Both the position numbers and the translations under genes were made by a program. From contig FJUW01000007.1 in NCBI GenBank assembly GCA_900074885.1, forward strand, positions 2,269,051 to 2,333,050: DNA of 64,000 bases, written 5' to 3'. Shown here one piece after another: positions 13,364 through 27,018 of the stretch. Source of the stretch: Rhynchosporium graminicola. Lineage: Eukaryota; Ascomycota; Leotiomycetes; Helotiales; Ploettnerulaceae. The notes below the pieces were generated by a model. It was not told the origin of the DNA, made no database searches, and saw only the letters and a program-made list of their open reading frames with translations. Numbering within the stretch: the stretch's first letter is position 1; the number at the start of each line of letters is the position of its first letter.

Positions 13364-16300
13364 AATAAAATAATCTCCTTATTAGAGGAGAACTTTCTTA
13401 TTAGTTTAGAGAAAGATAACTACTATAATACTTTCTACTACTTAGAAATATAATAACTTAGCTATATACGCGAGACCTTTACTAAGTTTCGTAGTCGATT
13501 TCAAAGCGCTATTATCTAAAGTAAAGTTAAAAAGAAAGAGTAGTTCTTCTATATATAAGATAAGATTATACTATCCTTACGCGCTTTAACCCTTATTATT
13601 AAACTAATATAGAATAAGGACTATACTTCTATAGTTAGATCTTTACTTTCTTTTAATACTAAACGTTATTATAACTTAGAACGTATCTATCCTGAGAAAG
13701 CTATTACCTCGGTATAGTACTGTAAGCTTACTATTACTACTACGACCTCTACTAGTTCTACTCCTTACTAGTCCTTAAGCTTAGCTCCTTAATAAACTAC
13801 TCCTATACTATACGTATATACCTCTATCCTAGTATAGTCTAGTACTCCTTCCGCGCTAAAACGCTTTACTACCTTAACCGGAGAACCCCTTAAGTATTAT
13901 AGTTATAGATAGCTCGGTTATATTAAGCTAGATTACTCTAACTTGCTTAAGGTTTAATTAATCGATAAATTTCCGGAAGAGGAGAGAGTAGCTAAGGAAG
14001 TAGTAGAAGATATACTCTCCGAATCTAGACTAATACTAAAGGGAAATAATAAGGCCTAAGTAAAAACTCTTTCTTAGGTTTATATAAGTATAATCTCTTT
14101 AATCTGGACTTTAACTCCCTAATAAGAGGTAAGTAATTCATATACCTAACTATAGTTAATATAAACGAGCTAGGAGTCTTTATAAATAACTTAATCGATA
14201 CCGGAGCGAATAGTTATCTATTTATTAATCGTACTCTTACTAGATAACTATCAGGGGCCTTTAGTATTAAAATCGAGCTATTACCTTATTCTATTCTAAT
14301 ACGTAGTTTCTAATAGTCTATTAGAACTTATATTACTTATTTTATACGTTTATACTTTTCTATTAATAGTAAGTATATTTATAATTACCTTTTTATTCTC
14401 CTCGATTTAGGATAATAAGATATAATTATTAGTATTAAATAGATACGACGATTTCAAGTTAAACTAGATACGCTCTACTATAAGCTACTATAATCGGAAC
14501 ACTATCTAGCTACTTTCCGATATAATAAGGAGATAATTATAACTTTATTATCTTATAAACTTAATATTAATTAATCTTACTAAATCGATACTAATATATA
14601 AGACTTAGCTATAAACTAGCTAGACTAATACCGATTATACTAAATAGTAGTGATATAATATATTAATATATTATTCTTATCCTTTAACTTATTTCCGCTT
14701 ATTACTAAGGAATCCGAACCCTTTTCTACTCTAACTTTATTAAGAAAAGTACCTATACCGAAACCCTATTATAAGTGCTCCTTTTAACTTCTAAAGATCT
14801 AGAAACTAGTTCTAATTTACTAAATTAGTATTATAGCTTTTTACTTTAATATAAAACATAAAAGTTCCGAATTATTCTTTACTAATATCTACGAGATAGA
14901 TTACCTCTTATAAGACTATCTAAATAGCGACTCTCCTAAGGATCCCGATACTGAACGACTTATAGCTGAAAAGCTACCGGAATAGTATTATACTCTTAAG
15001 GAAGCCTTTTCTAAGCGGGATTCTAATATTCTTCTACCTTATTACTTATATAATTATAGAATTATCTTAGAAGAACTATTACTTAATATATATTCGCCCT
15101 TATATTAGTAATCTATAGACGAACTATAAGTAACTAAGGAGTACCTTATAGAGAACTTAAATAAGGGATTTATTAAATCTAGCTAAAGTCCCTTTATATT
15201 ACTTATACTATTTATTAAGAAAGCCGATAGAGGATTACGCTTCTATATCGATTATTATAAGCTTAATACGATTACTTAAAAGGATTCCTATCTAATACTT
15301 AAGATTAATAAGCTCTTAACTCGTATATCTAAAGTAGTAATCTTTATTAAACTAGATATCCGAGTAGTATTTAACTATATCTATATAGACCCCGAATCCG
15401 AGGAGTATACTATCTTCCGAACCTGCTTCAGATCTTATAAATATAAAGTATTACCTTTTAGGCTCTATAATAGACCTAGTATATACTAGCGATATATAAA
15501 TAATATACTATTAGATTACTTAGATAATTTCTATATAGCTTACTTAGATAATATTCTTATATACTCAGAAACGCTCTAGGAATATAAGGAATATATTAAA
15601 TTAGTACTATAATATTTAATAGATATTAGACTCTAAGTAGATATTAAGAAAAGCGAATTCTATATTACTTAGACTAAATACCTTAGATATATTATTACTA
15701 CTAATAGAATTAAGCTAGATCCCGAGAAGGTAATACTATTAGTAGACTAGAAGTACCCCGAAATAGTAATAGCTATAAAATCTTTCTTAGGATTCTATAA
15801 GTTCTATTATTAATCTATTCGGAATTTCGGCCTTATTACTAAACCTCTCTTAATACTTACTCGGCCTATAATACTATAGAATTTCACTAACGATTATAAG
15901 AAGTCCTTTAATAATTTATATTAATAGCTACTATTAGTATAGAAACTATATTATTTCGACTCTGAATTATAAACTAAACTAGGAACTAATACCTCTAATA
16001 GTATAATAGCTAGAGTTATCTCCTAATTATATAAAGATAACTAGTAGTATCTAATTAGATTCTATTTCTATATTCTTAATAAATATAAACTAAACTAAGA
16101 GATCTACGATAAGGAGCTATATACTATTATTAAGTCTTTCCGGAAATAGAGACTAGAACTTATATCTCTATAATACTATACCGGCGTATATACGGACTAT
16201 CGATCCTTAGAATACTTTATAACTACTAAGGTCCTAACTAGTAAGTAAGCTAGATAGATAGAATTCCTTTCTGAATTTAACTTTTAAATTATATATACGC

Positions 16301-16756
16301 TTAGTAAAGATAATACTAAAGCTAATATCCTTAGCTATAGAGAATAAGATCTAAGGATATAAGAATAATAGAAATAGGATAATAGATCTTAAGTTTTATT
16401 ACCTTTAGATTACTTAGACCTTAGGATTAACGCGGAACTAGCGGAGTATTATATTAATTAAATTAGTTATATATACCTAATATCGCTAAGGACTAATACG
16501 CTACTAGAACTCGTATATAACTCTTTTAATTTAATCGAGAAACTATACTAATTTAACTAAGAATCGTTCTCTAAGGAACGAAATATATTAGGAGATAGCT
16601 ATATTATTAATAATAATTTACTACTTTATAATAGTTATCTATACGTATAATACTATACTCCTCTATATACTTATTTAATTAGCGAAATCTATAATTAAGT
16701 TTCTTTCGCTTATCTAAACGCTCGTAAGACCGCTGAAATAATTTCTACTTATTACT

Positions 16757-16757
16757 N
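16757..16757. other. Contig join (single N) with 2471 bp unmerged overlap
   Basis: Bases 14286-16756 reappear as 16758-19228 with equal length and near identity. Confidence 0.85.
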
Positions 16758-19464
16758 TTATTCTATTCTAATACGTAGTTTCTAATAGTCTATTAGAACT
16801 TATATTACTTATTTTATACGTTTATACTTTTCTATTAATAGTAAGTATATTTATAATTACCTTTTTATTCTCCTCGATTTAGGATAATAAGATATAATTA
16901 TTAGTATTAAATAGATACGACGATTTCAAGTTAAACTAGATACGCTCTACTATAAGCTACTATAATCGGAACACTATCTAGCTACTTTCCGATATAATAA
17001 GGAGATAATTATAACTTTATTATCTTATAAACTTAATATTAATTAATCTTACTAAATCGATACTAATATATAAGACTTAGCTATAAACTAGCTAGACTAA
17101 TACCGATTATACTAAATAGTAGTGATATAATATATTAATATATTATTCTTATCCTTTAACTTATTTCCGCTTATTACTAAGGAATCCGAACCCTTTTCTA
17201 CTCTAACTTTATTAAGAAAAGTACCTATACCGAAACCCTATTATAAGTGCTCCTTTTAACTTCTAAAGATCTAGAAACTAGTTCTAATTTACTAAATTAG
17301 TATTATAGCTTTTTACTTTAATATAAAACATAAAAGTTCCGAATTATTCTTTACTAATATCTACGAGATAGATTACCTCTTATAAGACTATCTAAATAGC
17401 GACTCTCCTAAGGATCCCGATACTGAACGACTTATAGCTGAAAAGCTACCGGAATAGTATTATACTCTTAAGGAAGCCTTTTCTAAGCGGGATTCTAATA
17501 TTCTTCTACCTTATTACTTATATAATTATAGAATTATCTTAGAAGAACTATTACTTAATATATATTCGCCCTTATATTAGTAATCTATAGACGAACTATA
17601 AGTAACTAAGGAGTACCTTATAGAGAACTTAAATAAGGGATTTATTAAATCTAGCTAAAGTCCCTTTATATTACTTATACTATTTATTAAGAAAGCCGAT
17701 AGAGGATTACGCTTCTATATCGATTATTATAAGCTTAATACGATTACTTAAAAGGATTCCTATCTAATACTTAAGATTAATAAGCTCTTAACTCGTATAT
17801 CTAAAGTAGTAATCTTTATTAAACTAGATATCCGAGTAGTATTTAACTATATCTATATAGACCCCGAATCCGAGGAGTATACTATCTTCCGAACCTGCTT
17901 CAGATCTTATAAATATAAAGTATTACCTTTTAGGCTCTATAATAGACCTAGTATATACTAGCGATATATAAATAATATACTATTAGATTACTTAGATAAT
18001 TTCTATATAGCTTACTTAGATAATATTCTTATATACTCAGAAACGCTCTAGGAATATAAGGAATATATTAAATTAGTACTATAATATTTAATAGATATTA
18101 GACTCTAAGTAGATATTAAGAAAAGCGAATTCTATATTACTTAGACTAAATACCTTAGATATATTATTACTACTAATAGAATTAAGCTAGATCCCGAGAA
18201 GGTAATACTATTAGTAGACTAGAAGTACCCCGAAATAGTAATAGCTATAAAATCTTTCTTAGGATTCTATAAGTTCTATTATTAATCTATTCGGAATTTC
18301 GGCCTTATTACTAAACCTCTCTTAATACTTACTCGGCCTATAATACTATAGAATTTCACTAACGATTATAAGAAGTCCTTTAATAATTTATATTAATAGC
18401 TACTATTAGTATAGAAACTATATTATTTCGACTCTGAATTATAAACTAAACTAGGAACTAATACCTCTAATAGTATAATAGCTAGAGTTATCTCCTAATT
18501 ATATAAAGATAACTAGTAGTATCTAATTAGATTCTATTTCTATATTCTTAATAAATATAAACTAAACTAAGAGATCTACGATAAGGAGCTATATACTATT
18601 ATTAAGTCTTTCCGGAAATAGAGACTAGAACTTATATCTCTATAATACTATACCGGCGTATATACGGACTATCGATCCTTAGAATACTTTATAACTACTA
18701 AGGTCCTAACTAGTAAGTAAGCTAGATAGATAGAATTCCTTTCCGAATTTAACTTTTAAATTATATATACGCTTAGTAAAGATAATACTAAAGCTAATAT
18801 CCTTAGCTATAGAGAATAAGATCTAAGGATATAAGAATAATAGAAATAGGATAATAGATCTTAAGTTTTATTACCTTTAGATTACTTAGACCTTAGGATT
18901 AACGCGGAACTAGCGGAGTATTATATTAATTAAATTAGTTATATATACCTAATATCGCTAAGGACTAATACGCTACTAGAACTCGTATATAACTCTTTTA
19001 ATTTAATCGAGAAACTATACTAATTTAACTAAGAATCGTTCTCTAAGGAACGAAATATATTAGGAGATAGCTATATTATTAATAATAATTTACTACTTTA
19101 TAATAGTTATCTATACGTATAATACTATACTCCTCTATATACTTATTTAATTAGCGAAATCTATAATTAAGTTTCTTTCGCTTATCTAAACGCTCGTAAG
19201 ACCGCTGAAATAATTTCTACTTATTACTACTAGAAAGGACTTATATTAGACGTGAAATAGTATACTTATAATTACTACTCCTACTAGTACTCTTATCCGA
19301 AACAGACGAAATAGTAAGGATTCCTCTATCTAATACTAGTACTTAGCTACCTTATATAGTACTTAGCTATAGATTTTAAGGACTTCCCGCCTGATAACTA
19401 AGGATTTAATAAGATATTAGTATTTATTAACTGCTTAGGGAAAGACTCTATATCGATACTATAC

Positions 19465-19465
19465 N
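19465..19465. other. Contig join (single N) with 869 bp unmerged overlap
   Basis: Bases 18596-19464 reappear as 19466-20334 with only scattered single-base differences. Confidence 0.85.
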
Positions 19466-22400
19466 CTATTATTAAGTCTTTCCGGAAATAGAGACCGGAA
19501 CTTATATCTCTATAATACTATACCGGCGTATATACGGACTATCGATCCTTAGAATACTTTATAACTACTAAGGTCCTAACTAGTAAGTAAGCTAGATAGA
19601 TAGAATTCCTTTCTGAATTTAACTTTTAAATTATATATACGCTTAGTAAAGATAATACTAAAGCTAATATCCTTAGCTATAGAGAATAAGATCTAAGGAT
19701 ATAAGAATAATAGAAATAGGATAATAGATCTTAAGTTTTATTACCTTTAGATTACTTAGACCTTAGGATTAACGCGGAACTAGCGGAGTATTATATTAAT
19801 TAAATTAGTTATATATACCTAATATCGCTAAGGACTAATACGCTACTAGAACTCGTATATAACTCTTTTAATTTAATCGAGAAACTATACTAATTTAACT
19901 AAGAATCGTTCTCTAAGGAACGAAATATATTAGGAGATAGCTATATTATTAATAATAATTTACTACTTTATAATAGTTATCTATACGTATAATACTATAC
20001 TCCTCTATATACTTATTTAATTAGCGAAATCTATAATTAAGTTTCTTTCGCTTATCTAAACGCTCGTAAGACCGCTGAAATAATTTCTACTTATTACTAC
20101 TAGAAAGGACTTATATTAGACGTGAAATAGTATACTTATAATTACTACTCCTACTAGTACTCTTATCCGAAACAGACGAAATAGTAAGGATTCCTCTATC
20201 TAATACTAGTACTTAGCTACCTTATATAGTACTTAGCTATAGATTTTAAGGACTTCCCGCCTGATAACTAAGGATTTAATAAGATATTAGTATTTATTAA
20301 CTGCTTAGGGAAAGACTCTATATCGATACTATACTATTATAATATTAATACCTATAAGATAGCGATATTATTTATCTAATAGATATATCGTTTCGGATAT
20401 ACTCTTAAGTTAATTATATTCGACTAAGGAGCTTAGCTAATCTTATCCTTCTAGTAAGAGTTTTACTATATAATTAGAGTTAAGGTTAAGCTCTCTACCT
20501 CCTTCTACTAGTAAACTAATAGATAAATAGAGATTATAAATTAGTATATTAACTAATACTTTAGACTTTTTATTAATTACTACTAGAGTAACTAAGGCGA
20601 ACTACTACTAATAATAGACCGCGCTTAAGTAACCTTACCTTACGATTCTATTAGTATAGCGCTATATACCCTTAAATACAGTATACTACTACAGAATAGC
20701 TAGGACTAGAAGTAACTTACCGGATTAATACTATAAGAGAAATTTAATTATTCTAATACTAAATCCCTAGCTAAATATACTAAATCCGCTATCGAGATTA
20801 TAAAAGCTAATATACTAGCTACTTAGTATAAGATAAGCGCTATAACTAACCTGAAACGGCGTAGTATCAACTAAGAAGTTAGAGATAAGGTATTTCTCTC
20901 TATAAGGAACCTTAAGAATTACTAGCTAAGTAAGAAGCTATCTAGTCTCTAGGTAAGACTATACTAGGTTCTAGCTAAGATCAGATACTCTTATAAGCTA
21001 GATTTACCCCTAGGATCTTCTATTTATAATATATTCGCTCCTGAATTACTCTTTAAGGACCCGGACGACTTATTATTAAGCTAGGAGTTACTAAACCTAC
21101 CCCCGGAAGTTATCGCTACTTAAGAAGAGTAGGAGTTATAAGATATACTCGCTATATAGCTCCTAAGAGGTAATCTGAAGTATTAAGTTAATTAACTAGG
21201 CTATAACTTAGACCTAACTTAATATAATACTTCCGACTTAATAGGTACTCTATATAAGCTTAGAGACTTCTATACTACTAACTTAAGTAAACCTAGACCT
21301 CCGCGTAAACTAGATCAGTAGATTAAGGCTTAGGAAAATAGAATAGATAACTATAGTTACTTAGAGGATAATAAGCTATTATAGTTACTAGTATTAGAAT
21401 TTATTACTAAGGATAATCCCCTGATTATATTCTATAATAACGCTATATCTAAAACTCTACTTCTTTAATTACTTCTACTTTATTAGCTTTCTCTTCTAAG
21501 TTCTCTAGAGCTTCTAGTAATTCTAGAATATCTAGAACCGGAACTATTATATCTAACTCCTTACCTAAATCTACTAATATAGCCCTAGTAGTAGACTAAG
21601 TATAATAGCTAATCCTACGAGCTTTCTTCTTTAGAGAGGGTCCGGGAGTATCCGGGAGTATCTAGATCTAATACTATCTCTGAACTAGAAGGTAAATTCC
21701 TCTTTCCCTTAGTATTAGATATTATAGCTTTAAATATAGCTTTCTTTATAAATTCCTATATAATACTATTTAACTCCTTTATCTGCTTTAATACTATTTA
21801 TATTATTAACTTAGATTTCGCCGAATCTACTATTAAAAGATCTAGATCCTATATTATATTAGTATTATACTAGTATCTAAGGATTTAAGATCTTAACTTA
21901 TTACTTTAATAAACTCTAACTTCTTAAATACTTTCTCTATAAGACGCTTTAAAGCTTAAGTCTCTACTAATTATATAATAGTAATCTCTAACGTAGTAGT
22001 AAGAGTAGTAGATTTCGTAAGATAATAGATCCGATTAATCGCTTTATAAGTAGCTATAATACCGCCCCGATTTAGCTCTGTATCCTTAGCTTTACTACTA
22101 GGAAGTAAACTAGATAAAATAGTATACTCCGTATTAATATAGTTAAGTAACTATAACGCGTTAGTATATATAACTATATTCAGGTTCAAGTAACTTATAA
22201 GCTCGTAACCGCTCTTTAACGCTAAATAATACTTATAAAGCTTAGAGTTAAGCTTATTAAATAAGTATAAGAGTTCTAAAATAAGAGTATTATTATACTT
22301 TATCTTAAGGAAAGCGCGAATATACTATAGGTAATATATACGATACGCTACCGAAAGAGTACTAGTAAGTACTAGTAAAAGCACTATAGGAATCAGCGTT

Positions 22401-22910
22401 ATAGATCCGTGAAACTCTTATACCGTACTTAAAGACTATCTTTAAAACTAAGATAGGAAACTTACTTATATTAAGAGAAGAGTTAATTAGGTCGATTAAT
22501 ATATAAGATTATAGTAAACTACTATAGTAGTTAGTAATAATACCTACTTCGGAAGCTATATTATAGTTTAGGGAGAATAAACTTATAAGTTAAAGTAGTT
22601 ATCGTAGTTAAAAAGGAAAAGCTCTAATATTAATAAACTCCTTCCTTTATATACTCTACGCCCTACTTAAACTCGACTCCTACTGTAAATAGATAAAGCA
22701 AATACTACTTACCGCCCGATTTAGAAACTATAACTAATATAGTACTATTATAGCGATATAACTAGTTAGAACCTGATAAAGAATTTACTACTACTAAAGA
22801 GCAGCTAGCGCTTATTACGCGAATATCGACGAAAATAATTATAATAAAGACTAATTCTAGTATAAACTATAACCTTCCGAGCTTAGGGTTAAGCTCTTCT
22901 TAGGGGGGGG

Positions 22911-22911
22911 N
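22911..22911. other. Contig join (single N) with 2435 bp unmerged overlap
   Basis: Bases 20476-22910 reappear as 22912-25346. The last bases before the N are a run of G that replaces AGGAGAGAG of the second copy, as expected of a poor contig end. Confidence 0.85.
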
Positions 22912-23884
22912 AGAGTTAAGGTTAAGCTCTCTACCTCCTTCTACTAGTAAACTAATAGATAAATAGAGATTATAAATTAGTATATTAACTAATACTTTAG
23001 ACTTTTTATTAATTACTACTAGAGTAACTAAGGCGAACTACTACTAATAATAGACCGCGCTTAAGTAACCTTACCTTACGATTCTATTAGTATAGCGCTA
23101 TATACCCTTAAATACAGTATACTACTACAGAATAGCTAGGACTAGAAGTAACTTACCGGATTAATACTATAAGAGAAATTTAATTATTCTAATACTAAAT
23201 CCCTAGCTAAATATACTAAATCCGCTATCGAGATTATAAAAGCTAATATACTAGCTACTTAGTATAAGATAAGCGCTATAACTAACCTGAAACGGCGTAG
23301 TATCAACTAAGAAGTTAGAGATAAGGTATTTCTCTCTATAAGGAACCTTAAGAATTACTAGCTAAGTAAGAAGCTATCTAGTCTCTAGGTAAGACTATAC
23401 TAGGTTCTAGCTAAGATCAGATACTCTTATAAGCTAGATTTACCCCTAGGATCTTCTATTTATAATATATTCGCTCCTGAATTACTCTTTAAGGACCCGG
23501 ACGACTTATTATTAAGCTAGGAGTTACTAAACCTACCCCCGGAAGTTATCGCTACTTAAGAAGAGTAGGAGTTATAAGATATACTCGCTATATAGCTCCT
23601 AAGAGGTAATCTGAAGTATTAAGTTAATTAACTAGGCTATAACTTAGACCTAACTTAATATAATACTTCCGACTTAATAGGTACTCTATATAAGCTTAGA
23701 GACTTCTATACTACTAACTTAAGTAAACCTAGACCTCCGCGTAAACTAGATCAGTAGATTAAGGCTTAGGAAAATAGAATAGATAACTATAGTTACTTAG
23801 AGGATAATAAGCTATTATAGTTACTAGTATTAGAATTTATTACTAAGGATAATCCCCTGATTATATTCTATAATAACGCTATAT

Positions 23885-25330
23885 CTAAAACTCTACTTCT
23901 TTAATTACTTCTACTTTATTAGCTTTCTCTTCTAAGTTCTCTAGAGCTTCTAGTAATTCTAGAATATCTAGAACCGGAACTATTATATCTAACTCCTTAC
24001 CTAAATCTACTAATATAGCCCTAGTAGTAGACTAAGTATAATAGCTAATCCTACGAGCTTTCTTCTTTAGAGAGGGTCCGGGAGTATCCGGGAGTATCTA
24101 GATCTAATACTATCTCTGAACTAGAAGGTAAATTCCTCTTTCCCTTAGTATTAGATATTATAGCTTTAAATATAGCTTTCTTTATAAATTCCTATATAAT
24201 ACTATTTAACTCCTTTATCTGCTTTAATACTATTTATATTATTAACTTAGATTTCGCCGAATCTACTATTAAAAGATCTAGATCCTATATTATATTAGTA
24301 TTATACTAGTATCTAAGGATTTAAGATCTTAACTTATTACTTTAATAAACTCTAACTTCTTAAATACTTTCTCTATAAGACGCTTTAAAGCTTAAGTCTC
24401 TACTAATTATATAATAGTAATCTCTAACGTAGTAGTAAGAGTAGTAGATTTCGTAAGATAATAGATCCGATTAATCGCTTTATAAGTAGCTATAATACCG
24501 CCCCGATTTAGCTCTGTATCCTTAGCTTTACTACTAGGAAGTAAACTAGATAAAATAGTATACTCCGTATTAATATAGTTAAGTAACTATAACGCGTTAG
24601 TATATATAACTATATTCAGGTTCAAGTAACTTATAAGCTCGTAACCGCTCTTTAACGCTAAATAATACTTATAAAGCTTAGAGTTAAGCTTATTAAATAA
24701 GTATAAGAGTTCTAAAATAAGAGTATTATTATACTTTATCTTAAGGAAAGCGCGAATATACTATAGGTAATATATACGATACGCTACCGAAAGAGTACTA
24801 GTAAGTACTAGTAAAAGCACTATAGGAATCAGCGTTATAGATCCGTGAAACTCTTATACCGTACTTAAAGACTATCTTTAAAACTAAGATAGGAAACTTA
24901 CTTATATTAAGAGAAGAGTTAATTAGGTCGATTAATATATAAGATTATAGTAAACTACTATAGTAGTTAGTAATAATACCTACTTCGGAAGCTATATTAT
25001 AGTTTAGGGAGAATAAACTTATAAGTTAAAGTAGTTATCGTAGTTAAAAAGGAAAAGCTCTAATATTAATAAACTCCTTCCTTTATATACTCTACGCCCT
25101 ACTTAAACTCGACTCCTACTGTAAATAGATAAAGCAAATACTACTTACCGCCCGATTTAGAAACTATAACTAATATAGTACTATTATAGCGATATAACTA
25201 GTTAGAACCTGATAAAGAATTTACTACTACTAAAGAGCAGCTAGCGCTTATTACGCGAATATCGACGAAAATAATTATAATAAAGACTAATTCTAGTATA
25301 AACTATAACCTTCCGAGCTTAGGGTTAAGC
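23885..25330 (-). pseudogene. Antisense reading frame in outer Gypsy element (unrecognised protein)
   Basis: This is the counterpart of the antisense frame in the inner copy. It ends at the same TAG and has the same block structure, but it carries independent damage, for example an extra stop inside the final block. The same DNA is also present at 21449 to about 22885 through the contig overlap at 22911. A 10 bp tandem duplication of TCCGGGAGTA near 21640-21660 (again in the overlap copy) shifts the frame relative to the inner copy. Confidence 0.45.
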
Positions 25331-25350
25331 TCTTCTTAGGAGAGAGGTAA

Positions 25351-25618
25351 TATAACGATAGCTTACCTGAATATCATATAAGAAGAAGGATAGATAATAG
25401 GGCCTAAGTTCATAAGTATCCTAGTAGAACTAGTATCCGACCTAGTATAGTATCAGACTAGTACCGGTATATATATATAAGGTGCCTTATACTCTATCTC
25501 TCTTCTTCTTCCTTCCTTATCTTTTTGTTTTCTTCGTAGTAGACTATATAAGATCGCTCTTAGCCTCCCTACTCGTTTATTCTTACTTATATACCGCCTT
25601 GAGTCTTATGTCGTTACA
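25351..25618 (+). repeat. 3' LTR of outer Gypsy element (268 bp)
   Basis: It starts TATAACGATAGC and ends TATGTCGTTACA. It is followed at once by the AGTAC target duplication, after which the Copia integrase frame continues. Confidence 0.9.
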
Positions 25619-27017
25619 AGTACTCTCCCTCTCAGATAAAAGAGCTTACTAATTACCTTAGAATACTACTAGAGGAGTCTACTCTATATACTCCAGAGTA
25701 AGATAGAAGAGCTAAACGCTCTATACGTACGATTATCGAGAAGGTACGTATAGTTATAGTAAACTAGAATATACCTAACTATATATAGCCGGAAATTCTA
25801 CTCGCCTATATATATATCACTAACCTTATCTCTACTTCTAGAGTAAAAGGGAAGACTTCTTTTAAGTACTTCTAGGATAATATTAAGCTAGGGGTAAACT
25901 ATACTCCCTCTATTAAGTATCTCTATATATTAGGATATCCTATCTTTATACTAATTAATAAGGAGAAGAGAGTCTAGAGCTATAAGGTAGCTCCTAGAGC
26001 CGAAAAGGGTATTCTAGTAAGATTTGAAAGTCATAATATCTATAGATACCTAGTTAATAGAAAAGTAGTTCGTATCTCTTATCTACGATTTAATAAAGAT
26101 AGTTTAGTTATAGAACCTTACGAAGAAGACGCTATAATAGTACCTTAAACTAAGGGTAATTCTATCGATACTTTAAGTTAAAATCAAGACGTCAAGGTTA
26201 CTATTACTACTACTCCTAATATAAGTATAGTCTCGGAAGAAGAAGTCAATAGTAGTACGGATACCGAATCTATAGTTAAGAACGAAGTTCCAGTACTAGA
26301 GGTCGATATTCCGGAGCAATTACTATACAAAAGAAGCGTAATAAGCCTCCTAGATCCAAGAACTATATACCGGAGTACGTCTCTAGAGCTACACGCTCTA
26401 GCTATAATAATCCGACTCTAATTTCGACGCCTAAGGTAACCCCGGAACTAAATAATAGCTACTCTTATACTATCTCTCTATTAGAAGAAGTACTAGAGAA
26501 TACTAATTAGTATCGACTCGCCTTTTATATAGCTTAAGAAGAGTCTCTATTCTTAGATAATCCGACTACTTTAGATTAAGCTATAAAGAGAGCTAATTAG
26601 CTAGAATAAAAGAAGACTATAATTAAGGAGTACTAATCTCTTAAGGAGAAGTCGACTTAGAAGACTATAAGTCGCTCTAATATACTAAAAGGGTGCAGAG
26701 TACTAGGTTCTCGTCTAGTTTTCAAGACTAAGAGAGATATAGATAGCAAAATCGATAAATATAAGGTTAGATTTATAGTCTAAGGCTATACGTAACGATT
26801 TAGTCACGATTACGATTAGATATATACCGGAGTTTATAAATCTTCTACTTAGAAGATAAGCTTAGCAGTTACAGCGGAGTACGACTTAGAAGTCGAATAG
26901 TTTGATATAGTAATAGTATTCTTATATAGTAAAGCCGATACCTAGATATACGTTAAATTACTACTATTTTATAGATAATTTAGGCGTAGACTTATAGACG
27001 ATAAATATATACTCTTG
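25619..27017 (+). mobile_element. Copia element, part 2 (integrase end, start of reverse transcriptase)
   Basis: Directly after the outer Gypsy element the Copia integrase continues with a segment reading YSPSQIKELTNY and, further on, LYTPEQDRRAKRSIRTIIEK, close to the TPEQNGxAER motif of Copia integrases. The start of the reverse transcriptase follows and is cut at the N at 27018. Stops are frequent. Confidence 0.72.
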
Positions 27018-27018
27018 N
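27018..27018. other. Contig join (single N) without visible overlap
   Basis: Sequence changes here from Copia reverse transcriptase to a Gypsy reverse transcriptase of another family. Unlike the other five N positions, I see no repeated flank, so DNA is probably missing, including the left part of the Gypsy element. Confidence 0.7.

Larger units (their letters stand above)
13369..21448 (+). pseudogene. Outer Gypsy gag-pol, right part, RIP-inactivated
   Basis: After the inner insertion the outer element resumes inside gag (AATAATCTCC). It continues through the zinc knuckle region, protease DTGANSYL, reverse transcriptase (YLDNILIYS at about 15538-15565), RNase H and integrase. Repeated segments 14286-16756/16758-19228 and 18596-19464/19466-20334 are contig overlaps, not real copies. 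Stops throughout. Confidence 0.8.
2565..25618 (+). mobile_element. Outer Ty3/Gypsy element, interrupted by a second copy
   Basis: The element is bounded by 268 bp LTRs at 2565-2832 and 25351-25618 and by perfect 5 bp target duplications AGTAC at 2560-2564 and 25619-25623. Its internal region is split: 2833-3878 is the left end, and 13369-25350 continues after the inserted inner element. Three assembly joins (16757, 19465, 22911) add about 5.8 kb of overlap. Subtracting these and the inner element gives 7786 bp. Order on the plus strand is gag, protease (DTGANSYL at about 14197-14220), reverse transcriptase, RNase H and integrase, then an antisense frame. All frames are destroyed by RIP-type changes. 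Confidence 0.88.

Noticed and set aside
7062..25346. Large tandem segmental duplications inside the Gypsy elements
   Set aside because: Each begins exactly after a single N, copies have equal length, and element lengths agree only after collapse, so they are contig overlaps.
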